A stretch of 10,347 nt of DNA, taken from Reyranella sp. (GTDB lineage: Bacteria > Pseudomonadota > Alphaproteobacteria > Reyranellales > Reyranellaceae). Below are positions 1-6,379 of the stretch, piece by piece; within the stretch, counting starts at the first letter, position 1, and each line of letters begins with the position of its first letter. A program made the translations under genes and the position numbers. The notes beneath the pieces were generated by a model. That model ran no database searches. It was not told where the DNA came from and worked only from the letters and a program-made list of their open reading frames with translations. The stretch is taken from assembly GCA_021732965.1 (NCBI GenBank), contig JAKFVZ010000572.1:1-10347 (forward strand), in the 5' to 3' direction.

Positions 1-498
1 GAGCAGGCCGTCGCGCTGCAGGATGTCGCCGACGCGGGGCATGCTGTCGGTGGTGTCGGCGGGCGCCGTGGCCGCCGTCGGGCGCTCGCCCGACGCGGCC
101 AGCGCGAAGTCGAGGAGCCGGTGGGTGTAGTCGTAGGTCGGTCCCAGTACCTGGCCGCCCGGCACGTCCTTGAAGGTCGAGGAGATGCGGCGCTCCGCCA
201 CCATGCGGCTCGTGTCGAGCGGCTCCGAGGCGCCGAACCGCGGAAGGGTCGTGCGGTAGGCACGCAGCAGGAAGATCGCCTCGATGAGATCGCCGCGCGC
301 CTGCTTGATCGCCAGCGCCGCCAGGCCGCGGTCGTAGCAGGAGCCCTCGGTCATCACGCGATCGACGGCGAGGCCGAGCTGCTGGTCGATCTGCTCCAGC
401 GAAAGTTCGGACACGTCGCGATCGCCGCGGCGCTTGTCGGCCACGAGGTCCAGCGAATGGGCGATGGCGGTCTCGCCACCCTTGACCGCGACATACAT
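1..498 (-). CDS. phnI: Carbon-phosphorus lyase complex subunit PhnI (N-terminal part, cut by window edge)
   Basis: PhnI is a core subunit of the C-P lyase complex. With PhnG, PhnH and PhnL it is needed to attach a phosphonate to the ribose C1 of ATP, displacing adenine, ahead of C-P bond cleavage by PhnJ. The visible 166 codons start MYVAVKGGETAIAHSL and contain LAVDRVMTEGSCYDRGLAAL, EAIFLLRAYRTTLPR, SEPLDTSRM and a GGQVLGPTYDYTHRLLDFAL segment. All of these match the N-terminal half of E. coli PhnI as I recall it. The ATG at 498 has a GGAGG ribosome site at 506-510 (read on the minus strand) with 7-nt spacing. It begins 2 nt after the phnH stop, so the genes are co-transcribed and probably translationally coupled. 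The family is about 350-370 residues, so roughly half the gene lies beyond position 1. No frame break is seen. Confidence 0.96.
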   Translation of the reverse strand, partial: MYVAVKGGETAIAHSLDLVADKRRGDRDVSELSLEQIDQQLGLAVDRVMTEGSCYDRGLAALAIKQARGDLIEAIFLLRAYRTTLPRFGASEPLDTSRMVAERRISSTFKDVPGGQVLGPTYDYTHRLLDFALAASGERPTAATAPADTTDSMPRVGDILQRDGLL

Positions 499-500
499 GG

Positions 501-1088
501 TCAGGCCTCCACGGCGACGCTGCGCGGCAGCGAGACAAGTCGGGAACCCGAGGCGAAGACGAGGTCGACGCCGCAGGGGAAGAGCGCGTGGTTGGCTGCC
601 CAGGCCGGCCAGAAGTTGGTTCCGAGTCCATCGATGGCGACGCGCGCCTCGCCGTCGATGCCGGGGCCGCGCCAGGTGCAGGCGGGACCACCTTCGAGCG
701 ACGGCACTTCGATTACGAGCGTGGCGGCGCGGTCGGGATAGGTGTCGGTGCCGATGGCGAAGCCGGCAAAGGGATCGCCGCCACCGCCGATGATCACGGC
801 GAATGTCGCGGCCTCGCGCGCATGGACGAAGGGCGCGCCGGCATGGAAGCGCAGGAAGTCGCGGACGTCCTGCTTGTCGAGGCCAGCCTCCAGCCAGAGT
901 GGCGTCTCGCGGTCGGCGAGGGTCAGCAGGAAAGCGACGGCGGCGGGGCTGAGCGTGCCGGGACCGGCGGGCGCGTCGCGCAGTTCGACGATGCGGCCGG
1001 GATGGGAGAAGGCGTCGAGCACGCCGCGGAACAGGCGCTGCGCGTCGTGCGGCGGATCGGCGAGGCCCGGTGCGAGCAGGCTGGTCAC
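501..1088 (-). CDS. phnH: Phosphonate C-P lyase subunit PhnH
   Basis: PhnH is a subunit of the soluble PhnGHIJK complex of phosphonate degradation; it forms dimers and has a fold related to PLP-dependent transferases without their activity. The 195-residue product is the usual length. It shows the family pattern: an N-terminal PHDAQRLFRGVLDAFSHPG, then LLTLADRETPLWLEA (about residues 54-68), LRFHAGAPFV, ATFAV, and a C-terminal FPCGVDLVFASGSRLVSLPR. The start is GTG at 1088. It overlaps the TGA of phnG by 4 nt (GTGA), which indicates translational coupling. The stop at 501-503 is followed 2 nt later by phnI. The order phnG-phnH-phnI is the canonical one. Identification is by recalled similarity to E. 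coli PhnH and is strengthened by both neighbours. Confidence 0.95.
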   Translation of the reverse strand: MTSLLAPGLADPPHDAQRLFRGVLDAFSHPGRIVELRDAPAGPGTLSPAAVAFLLTLADRETPLWLEAGLDKQDVRDFLRFHAGAPFVHAREAATFAVIIGGGGDPFAGFAIGTDTYPDRAATLVIEVPSLEGGPACTWRGPGIDGEARVAIDGLGTNFWPAWAANHALFPCGVDLVFASGSRLVSLPRSVAVEA

Positions 1089-1543
1089 GAGCCGGCCTCG
1101 CGGGCGACGGTGAAGAAGTCGACCTTGGTGGCGGCGGCTCGCGCGGCGATCAGGCGGTGCCGGGCTTCGGCCTCGCGGGCGAGTGGCGTCACGAGTTCGG
1201 CTTCGAGTCGTTCCGTCCAGTCAGCCCGCTGACCCAGCGCATCGATCGCGGCGACGGTCTCGGCGTGGCGGGTATCACGGCCGCCGACATAGCCGAAACC
1301 CATCTCGCCACCGTCGAGGCGCACCGCGGCGCGGGTGACCGTCATTTCGCCGGTGCAGAAGGGTGAGCCGGTGCCGGAGATACGGCCCTGCACCATGACC
1401 AGCCCGATCTCGGGACGGCGCAGGACGATATAGGAGGGAGTGGGGCCGAGTGCCTGCCACAGGGCTTGCAGCCTTGTGCCGTGTGCTTTCGCGAGGACGG
1501 AAAGCCATCGGCGGCGGCGCTCGATCGACGGGTCGGGAGACAT
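1085..1543 (-). CDS. phnG: Phosphonate C-P lyase subunit PhnG
   Basis: PhnG is the small subunit of the C-P lyase core complex. The product is 152 residues from the ATG at 1543, matching the roughly 150 of the family. Recognisable segments are RRRWLSVLAKA near the N terminus, GLVMVQGRISGTGSPFCTGE in the middle, TRAAVRLDGGEMGFGYVGGR followed by DTRHAE, and the C-terminal KVDFFTVAREAG, all close to the E. coli protein as recalled. I chose 1543 because an AAGAG motif lies 6 nt upstream. An in-frame ATG at 1570 would add nine residues (MVRLFQERP) but lacks a purine-rich site and exceeds the family length. This is the first phn gene of the run and faces pstS across about 260 bp. The usual phnF repressor gene is not next to it, so control by the shared Pho regulatory region is the likelier arrangement. 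Confidence 0.94.
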   Translation of the reverse strand: MSPDPSIERRRRWLSVLAKAHGTRLQALWQALGPTPSYIVLRRPEIGLVMVQGRISGTGSPFCTGEMTVTRAAVRLDGGEMGFGYVGGRDTRHAETVAAIDALGQRADWTERLEAELVTPLAREAEARHRLIAARAAATKVDFFTVAREAGS

Positions 1544-1603
1544 GGGGCGCTCTTGAAAGAGGCGCACCATCCATTCGCTGCGTTACGGTTCCGAGGGGTC
1601 GGC

Positions 1604-1621
1604 ATTAAGTTCGTGTGACAG
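1604..1621 (-). promoter_or_regulatory. Candidate Pho box for the phn operon (weak second half)
   Basis: Read on the minus strand, 1621-1615 is CTGTCAC, a 7/7 match to the Pho-box repeat CTGT(C/A)A(C/T). After a 4-nt spacer, 1610-1604 reads ACTTAAT, which matches only 4 of 7 positions. The geometry (7+4+7) is right and the site lies about 60 nt upstream of phnG in the correct orientation, so PhoB activation of phnG is plausible. One half is poor, so chance is not excluded. Confidence 0.4.
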
Positions 1622-1710
1622 CGGTCGGTCTTGGCCTCCGAATCCTAACCCACTGAAGAACATAGCTTATTTTCGACGCATCCGATGTCGTCCCCTGCGA
1701 CAGGTCGTCT

Positions 1711-1739
1711 GTGTAACCGGATTGTCATATATCCGTCAT
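1711..1739 (+). promoter_or_regulatory. Pho-box array upstream of pstS (three 11-bp-phased PhoB repeats)
   Basis: The 18-nt segment 1722-1739, TTGTCATATATCCGTCAT, matches the E. coli Pho-box consensus (CTGTCAT, A/T-rich 4-nt spacer, CTGT(C/A)A(C/T)) at 16 of 18 positions. The A/T-rich spacer ATAT is preserved. Exactly 11 nt upstream, 1711-1717 reads GTGTAAC, another 6/7 half-site. Three direct repeats at 11-bp spacing (1711, 1722, 1733) are the geometry of PhoB dimers binding tandemly along one face of DNA. The array ends 63 nt before the pstS start codon. Because phoB is the last gene of this operon, the site would also give PhoB positive autoregulation. Confidence 0.85.
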
Positions 1740-1802
1740 AGGAGAGAGACGGACGGCTCCTAGATGACGGGCGCTTCGAAATTTCACCGAAGGAGAAACC
1801 CC

Positions 1803-2846
1803 GTGAACCTTACCAAGATCGTCCTCGCGACAGCCTTCGCGCTGTCCCCGGCCGCAGCCTACGCCATCGACATTTCCGGCGCCGGCGCGACCTTCCCCTA
1901 CCCGATCTACGCCAAGTGGGCCGACACCTACAAGAAGGAGACCGGCAACGGTCTCAACTACCAGTCCATCGGCTCGGGCGGCGGCATCAAGCAGATCAAG
2001 GCCAAGACCGTAACCTTCGGCGCCACCGATGCGCCGCTCACGGGCAAGGATCTCGAAGAGTCGGGTCTCGTGCAGTTTCCGATGGTGATGGGTTCCGTGA
2101 CCCCGGTCATCAACCTCGAAGGCGTCAAGCCGGGCGAACTGGTGCTCGACGGGCCGACGCTGGCAAACATCTATCTCGGCCAGATCAAGAGCTGGGACGA
2201 TGCGGCGATCGCCAAGCTCAACCCCAGCCTCAAGCTGCCGAAGCAGGCCATCGTGCCGGTGCGCCGCTCGGACGGATCGGGCACGACCTACAACTTCGCC
2301 TACTACCTGGCCGAGGTGAGCCCGGACTGGAAGACGAAGGTCGGCGTGAGCACGGCGCTGCAGTGGCCGGTGGGCATCGGCGCCAAGGGCAACGAAGGCG
2401 TGGCCGGCAACGTGGCGCAGACCAAGGGCTCGATCGGCTACGTCGAGTACGCCTACGCCAAAGAAAACAAGATGACCTTCACCAAGATGATCAACAAGGC
2501 GGGCAAGGCGGTCGCTCCGGGCTCGGACACGGTGCAGGCCGCCGCGGCGAGCGCCGACTGGAACTCCAAGCCGGGCTTCGGTGTGATCCTGGCCAACCAG
2601 CCCGGCGACAAGTCCTGGCCGATGGCGGCCGCGACCTGGATCCTGATGTACAAGAAGCCGGAGAAGATGGCGGAGTCGGCCGAGGCGATGAAGTTCTTCG
2701 CCTGGGCCTACACCAAGGGCGACGCCATGGCGGACTCGCTCGACTACGTGCCGATGCCCCAGAACGTCGTCAACGACATCATGAAGATGTGGGCGGCGGA
2801 AATCAAAGACGCCAGCGGCAAGCCGCTGTACTCGCCGACGAACTAG
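1803..2846 (+). CDS. pstS: Phosphate ABC transporter periplasmic binding protein PstS
   Basis: PstS captures inorganic phosphate in the periplasm and delivers it to PstCA. The 347-residue product begins with a Sec signal peptide: NLTK, a hydrophobic stretch, and a signal-peptidase I site after AYA (residues 19-21). Phosphate-contact motifs sit where the family has them: GAGATFPYPIY (26-36), GSGGGIKQI (57-65), GATDAPL (73-79, with the ligand Asp76), and RRSDGSGTTYNF (154-165, with Arg155, Ser159, Gly160, Thr161). IGYVEYAYA follows at 211-219. The start is GTG at 1803, because AAGGAG (1790-1795) lies 7 nt upstream and the signal peptide then begins immediately. The in-frame ATG at 1764 would put 13 charged residues in front of it and has no ribosome site. 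The gene stands behind the Pho-box array and is followed by a hairpin that separates it from pstC. Confidence 0.98.
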   Translation: MNLTKIVLATAFALSPAAAYAIDISGAGATFPYPIYAKWADTYKKETGNGLNYQSIGSGGGIKQIKAKTVTFGATDAPLTGKDLEESGLVQFPMVMGSVTPVINLEGVKPGELVLDGPTLANIYLGQIKSWDDAAIAKLNPSLKLPKQAIVPVRRSDGSGTTYNFAYYLAEVSPDWKTKVGVSTALQWPVGIGAKGNEGVAGNVAQTKGSIGYVEYAYAKENKMTFTKMINKAGKAVAPGSDTVQAAAASADWNSKPGFGVILANQPGDKSWPMAAATWILMYKKPEKMAESAEAMKFFAWAYTKGDAMADSLDYVPMPQNVVNDIMKMWAAEIKDASGKPLYSPTN

Positions 2847-2854
2847 ATGGTGAC

Positions 2855-2886
2855 GGGGCGGGTGGCGACACCCGCCCCTCTTTCTT
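2855..2886 (+). terminator. Hairpin between pstS and pstC (attenuator or 3'-stabilising element)
   Basis: GGGGCGGGTG (2855-2864) and CACCCGCCCC (2869-2878) form a perfect 10-bp, very GC-rich stem closed by GCGA, a GNRA-type tetraloop. It is followed by the pyrimidine run TCTTTCTT (2879-2886). It starts 8 nt after the pstS stop and ends about 10 nt before the pstC ATG. The tract is interrupted by C, so termination is probably partial. Such a hairpin would raise pstS mRNA relative to pstCAB by early termination or by blocking 3' exonucleases, which suits a binding protein needed in excess. Confidence 0.8.
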
Positions 2887-2895
2887 GGGGGGCTT

Positions 2896-3912
2896 ATGGC
2901 TTCGGGGGAGCGCGACGTGAGTGAGGTTGCATTGAAGGGCGCAAGCGCGCCGGCGGCGGCATCCGCCTCGCGGGCGGCGGTGCTCCGACGCCTGAGATTG
3001 ACGGACACGATATTCCACGGGCTGACGCGCGGCGCTTCGCTGGCGGTGCTCGCCCTCCTGAGCGGCGTCATCATCGCCCTCATCGTCGGCGCGGCTCCGG
3101 CGCTCAGCACGTTCGGCTTCGGCTTCCTGTTCGACGAATCGTGGAACCCGGTGACCGAGCGGTTCGGCGCCCTGGCGCCGATCTTCGGTACCCTGGTCAC
3201 TTCCTTCATCGCCATGCTGATCGCGGTGCCGGTCGGCCTGATGGTCGCCTTCTTCCTGACCGAGCTCTGCCCGAAGGTGCTGCGCCGCCCGATCGGCATC
3301 GCCATCGAGCTGCTGGCCGGCATCCCCAGCATCATCTACGGCATCTGGGGCCTGTTCGTCTTCGCGCCGTTCATGCAGGAGCACGTGCAGCCGCTGTTCA
3401 TCAATACCTTCGCCAATGTGCCCGTCCTGTCGACGATCTTCGCGGGCCCGCCCTACGGCATCGGCATGTTCACCGCCGGGCTCATCCTGGCGATCATGGT
3501 GCTGCCCTTCGTGACCTCGATCTCGCGCGACGTGTTCGACGCGGTGCCGCCGGTTCTCAAGGAAGCCGCCTACGGCGTCGGCTGCACGACCTGGGAAGTG
3601 TTCCGCTACGTCGTCCTGCCCTTCACGCGGGTGGGCGTCATCGGCGGCTTCATGCTGGGACTCGGTCGCGCGCTGGGCGAGACGATGGCCGTCACCTTCG
3701 TGATCGGCAACGCCCATCACATCTCGGCGTCGCTGTTCGCCCCCGGCACGACGATCTCCGCATCGATCGCCAACGAGTTCACCGAAGCGGTGGGCGACCT
3801 CTACACATCGTCGCTGGTCGCGCTCGGCCTCATCCTCTTCTTCATCACATTCTGTGTGTTGGCGATGGCGCGCTACATGCTGATGCGCCTGCAGCGGCAG
3901 GGAGGGAAGTAA
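2896..3912 (+). CDS. pstC: Phosphate ABC transporter permease PstC
   Basis: PstC is one of the two inner-membrane subunits forming the phosphate channel with PstA. The 338-residue product has a hydrophilic N-terminal tail (1-40) and about six membrane segments (about 47-70, 95-122, 134-158, 185-210, 247-270 and 305-328). The cytoplasmic EAA loop that docks on PstB is clear: KEAAYGVGCTTWEVFRYVVL (222-241), followed by GRALGETMAVTFVIGN (257-272), which is typical of PstC. Length is slightly above the E. coli protein (319). The start is uncertain. ATG 2896 has only a G run 3 nt upstream, whereas the in-frame GTG at 2917 is preceded by GGGGGAG (2904-2910) at 6-nt spacing and would give 331 residues. 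pstA follows after 4 nt. Confidence 0.96.
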   Translation: MASGERDVSEVALKGASAPAAASASRAAVLRRLRLTDTIFHGLTRGASLAVLALLSGVIIALIVGAAPALSTFGFGFLFDESWNPVTERFGALAPIFGTLVTSFIAMLIAVPVGLMVAFFLTELCPKVLRRPIGIAIELLAGIPSIIYGIWGLFVFAPFMQEHVQPLFINTFANVPVLSTIFAGPPYGIGMFTAGLILAIMVLPFVTSISRDVFDAVPPVLKEAAYGVGCTTWEVFRYVVLPFTRVGVIGGFMLGLGRALGETMAVTFVIGNAHHISASLFAPGTTISASIANEFTEAVGDLYTSSLVALGLILFFITFCVLAMARYMLMRLQRQGGK

Positions 3913-3916
3913 GACA

Positions 3917-4789
3917 ATGGCTACTATTGCCTCCAAGACAGCCGCCATGGACAGTCCGCTCTACGCGGGCCGCCGCCGCCGCAACGCCATCGCCAAGGGA
4001 CTGGCGTTCGCCGCCACGATCTTCGGCCTGGGCTGGCTGATCCTCATTCTCGGCGTCCTGCTCTATAAGGGCGTAGGCGGTCTCTCGCTCGCCGTATTCA
4101 CCGAGAATACGCCGCCGCCGGGTGCTGCCGGTGGCCTGCTGAACGCCATTATGGGCAGCATCGTGATGACCGTGCTGGCGGTGATAATCGGCACGCCGAT
4201 CGGCGTGCTTGCCGGTACCTACCTCGCGGAGTACGGCCGTCACGACAAGCTGTCGAGTGTGGTCCGCTTCATCAACGACATCCTGCTCAGCGCGCCGTCG
4301 ATCGTGATTGGCCTGTTCGTCTACGAGATCCTCGTGGCACCTATGGGCCATTTTTCGGGATGGGCCGGCGCCGTCGCCCTCGCGGTCATCGTGATCCCCG
4401 TCGTCGTCCGAACGACCGAGGACATGCTGACCCTGGTACCCGACACGCTGCGCGAGGCGGCTGCCTCGATCGGCTTGCCGCGCGCCCATATGATCGTCCG
4501 CATCGCCTATCGGGCGGCGCAGGCGGGCATCGTCACCGGCATCCTGCTGGCCATCGCCCGCATCAGCGGCGAGACGGCGCCGCTGCTGTTCACCGCCCTG
4601 AACAACCAGTTCTTCAGCATGAACATGAATGCGCCGATGCCCAGCCTGCCGGTGGTTATCTTCCAGTTCGCCCTGTCGCCCTACGCCGAATGGCAGAAGC
4701 TTGCCTGGACCGGCGCACTCCTGATCACCGTCACCGTGCTGGGGCTCAGCATCCTGGCCCGTTCGCTCACCTCCGCGAGGAAATCCTAA
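3917..4789 (+). CDS. pstA: Phosphate ABC transporter permease PstA
   Basis: PstA is the second membrane subunit of the phosphate importer. It has 290 residues, the normal length, with an arginine-rich N-terminal cytoplasmic stretch (GRRRRN, 18-23). Hydrophobic segments lie near 27-50, 78-103, 121-140, 148-165, 203-216 and 264-283. The EAA loop REAAASIGLPRAHMIVRIAY (179-198) contacts PstB and is followed by LLAIARISGETAPLLFTAL (210-228), a strongly conserved PstA block. The C-terminal part has the AEWQKLAWTGALLI segment usual in the family. The ATG at 3917 lies 4 nt after the pstC stop, with GGAGGG at 3901-3906. The stop TAA shares its last base with the pstB start. Confidence 0.97.
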   Translation: MATIASKTAAMDSPLYAGRRRRNAIAKGLAFAATIFGLGWLILILGVLLYKGVGGLSLAVFTENTPPPGAAGGLLNAIMGSIVMTVLAVIIGTPIGVLAGTYLAEYGRHDKLSSVVRFINDILLSAPSIVIGLFVYEILVAPMGHFSGWAGAVALAVIVIPVVVRTTEDMLTLVPDTLREAAASIGLPRAHMIVRIAYRAAQAGIVTGILLAIARISGETAPLLFTALNNQFFSMNMNAPMPSLPVVIFQFALSPYAEWQKLAWTGALLITVTVLGLSILARSLTSARKS

Positions 4790-5619
4790 TGTCCATGCAA
4801 TCCACGGAAACGCCCAACGTCGCCGTTCCGATCGCCAGCCACGCCAAGCTCGACATTTCGAAGCTGACGCCCAAGATCACGCTCAAGAACCTCGAGTTCT
4901 TCTACGGCGACAGCCGGGCGCTCAAGGGCATCACAATGTCGCTCTACGCCAACAAGGCGACGGCGTTCATCGGGCCCTCGGGCTGCGGCAAGTCGACCCT
5001 GTTGCGCATCCTGAACCGCATGTACGACCTGTACCCCGGCCAGCGTGCCACCGGCGACGTCATGTTCGACGGTGACAACCTCCTGCGCGAAGGCCAGGAC
5101 ATCAACCTGCTGCGCGCGCGCATCGGCATGGTGTTCCAGAAGCCGACGCCGTTCCCGATGACGATCTACGAGAATATCGCCTTCGGCGTCCGGCTCTATG
5201 AAAACCTGCCTAAGTCGGAACTCGACGGCCGCGTCGAGCACGCGCTGCGCCGCGGCGCGCTGTGGGACGAGGTCAAGGACAAGCTGAACGCCAGCGGCCT
5301 CAGCCTGTCGGGCGGCCAGCAGCAGCGCCTCTGCATCGCCCGCACCGTCGCGGTGAAGCCCGAGGTCATTCTGTTCGACGAACCATGCTCGGCGCTCGAT
5401 CCGATCTCGACGGCCAAGATCGAGGAACTGATCGACGAGCTGAAGCAGGACTACACGATCGTGATCGTGACTCACAACATGCAGCAGGCTGCCCGCGTCT
5501 CCGACTTCACCGCCTTCATGTATCTCGGCGAGCTGGTCGAGTTCGGCGCGACGGCGACGCTCTTCACCACGCCCAGCGACAAGCGCACCCAGGCCTACAT
5601 CACCGGCCGGTTCGGCTGA
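4789..5619 (+). CDS. pstB: Phosphate ABC transporter ATP-binding protein PstB
   Basis: PstB is the cytoplasmic ATPase that drives phosphate import through PstCA. The 276-residue product has every ABC motif: Walker A GPSGCGKST (62-70), Q-loop VFQKPTPFPMTIYENI (115-130, Gln117), signature LSGGQQQ (173-179), Walker B VILFDEP (193-199) with catalytic Glu198, D-loop SALDP and H-loop His229 in VTHNMQQAARV. KPTPFP and DEPCSALDPISTAKIEELI are specific hallmarks of PstB among ABC ATPases. The N-terminal tail of about 25 residues before the first strand is longer than in E. coli (257 residues in total). The ATG at 4789 overlaps the pstA stop by one base and follows GAGGAA (4777-4782) at 6-nt spacing. 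A second ATG at 4795 is possible and changes little. Confidence 0.98.
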   Translation: MSMQSTETPNVAVPIASHAKLDISKLTPKITLKNLEFFYGDSRALKGITMSLYANKATAFIGPSGCGKSTLLRILNRMYDLYPGQRATGDVMFDGDNLLREGQDINLLRARIGMVFQKPTPFPMTIYENIAFGVRLYENLPKSELDGRVEHALRRGALWDEVKDKLNASGLSLSGGQQQRLCIARTVAVKPEVILFDEPCSALDPISTAKIEELIDELKQDYTIVIVTHNMQQAARVSDFTAFMYLGELVEFGATATLFTTPSDKRTQAYITGRFG

Positions 5620-5651
5620 TCCGGCACGACAAAGAGAAGAAGGGACAGACC

Positions 5652-6377
5652 ATGCCCGAACATACCCTCAAGCGGTTCGACGAAGAGCTGGAGCGGCTGA
5701 GCGCCACGATCAGCGAGATGGGCGGCCTGGCCGAGAGCCAGCTCGCGCAGTCGCTGCGCGCCCTGCGTGAGCGCGACACGGAAATTGCCGAGAAGGTGAT
5801 CGTCGAGGATCCCCGAGTCGACGCGCTCGACGAGGCGGTGCAGGAACAGACCGTGCGGCTGCTGGCCCTGCGCCAGCCGATGGCGGTCGACCTGCGCGTC
5901 ATCCTGTCGTCGATCAAGATCGCGGCGGCCCTCGAGCGCATTGCCGATTACGCCAAGAACACCGCCAAGCGCAGCATCGTGCTGACCCAGATGGCGCCGC
6001 CACCCTCGGCGATCTCGGGCATCGACCGGCTGGGCCGGCTCGTGCGCACGGCGCTCAAGGACGTGCTCGACGCCTTCGCGCAGGGAGACGTCGCCAAGGC
6101 CCGCGACGTGTGGGAGCGCGACGAGGAGATCGACCAAGTCTACACCGGCCTGTTCCGTGAGCTGCTCACCTACATGATGGAGGATCCGCGCACGATCACC
6201 GCGTGCACGCATCTGCTGTTCATGGCCAAGAACATCGAACGCGCCGGCGACCACGTCACCAACATCGCCGAACTTGTGAGCTTTCGCACGACCGGCCACG
6301 GCTTCGAAGAGGCCCGGCCGAAGGGCAGTGCCGCGATGTACGCTACGTCGAACGCCCCGGCGGGAACCGCGCCGTGA
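5652..6377 (+). CDS. phoU: Phosphate-signalling and Pst-modulating protein PhoU
   Basis: PhoU is a peripheral cytoplasmic protein that links the phosphate transporter to the PhoR/PhoB two-component system and limits phosphate uptake and signalling when phosphate is plentiful. It has 241 residues and two homologous three-helix halves. Each half carries the metal-binding E-x-x-x-D motif: ERIADYAKN (95-103) and ERAGDHVTN (196-204). Other family blocks are RQPMAVDLR (74-82) and MAKNIERAGDHVTNIAE. The C-terminal 25 residues are poorly conserved and rich in Ala, Gly and Pro. The ATG at 5652 follows AAGGGA (5640-5645) with 6-nt spacing, 32 nt after pstB. The stop codon overlaps a GTG that could start phoB. 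Confidence 0.97.
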   Translation: MPEHTLKRFDEELERLSATISEMGGLAESQLAQSLRALRERDTEIAEKVIVEDPRVDALDEAVQEQTVRLLALRQPMAVDLRVILSSIKIAAALERIADYAKNTAKRSIVLTQMAPPPSAISGIDRLGRLVRTALKDVLDAFAQGDVAKARDVWERDEEIDQVYTGLFRELLTYMMEDPRTITACTHLLFMAKNIERAGDHVTNIAELVSFRTTGHGFEEARPKGSAAMYATSNAPAGTAP

Positions 6378-6379
6378 GC

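Larger units (their letters stand above)
1544..1802. promoter_or_regulatory. Divergent phn / pst control region
   Basis: This spacer separates the start of phnG (minus) from the start of pstS (plus) and must hold promoters for both operons. It is visibly less GC-rich than the genes, especially about 1640-1680 and 1720-1740. The pstS side carries the Pho-box array at 1711-1739. The phn side carries one perfect Pho half-site and a weak second one (1604-1621). TAGGAG at 1739-1744 and CTCCTA at 1757-1762 could pair as a 6-bp stem with a 12-nt loop in the pstS leader, if transcription starts far enough upstream. I could not place convincing -10 hexamers. An in-frame ATG at 1764 precedes pstS but lacks a ribosome site. 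No open reading frame in the spacer looks real. Confidence 0.75.

Noticed and set aside
1632..1680. Possible tRNA 3' end or attachment site in the AT-richer part of the phn-pst spacer (CCGAATCCTAACCC)
   Set aside because: It only superficially resembles a T-arm; there is no complementary acceptor stem, cloverleaf or flanking integrase.
1764..1802. Upstream in-frame ATG start for pstS giving 360 residues
   Set aside because: No ribosome site precedes 1764, the added residues are basic and would mask the signal peptide, and AAGGAG sits at ideal distance from GTG 1803.
1725..3948. Long open frames on the minus strand opposite pstS and pstC
   Set aside because: Their translations are His/Arg/Asp-rich and low in complexity, typical of the antisense of GC-rich genes, while the plus-strand proteins are unmistakable Pst subunits.
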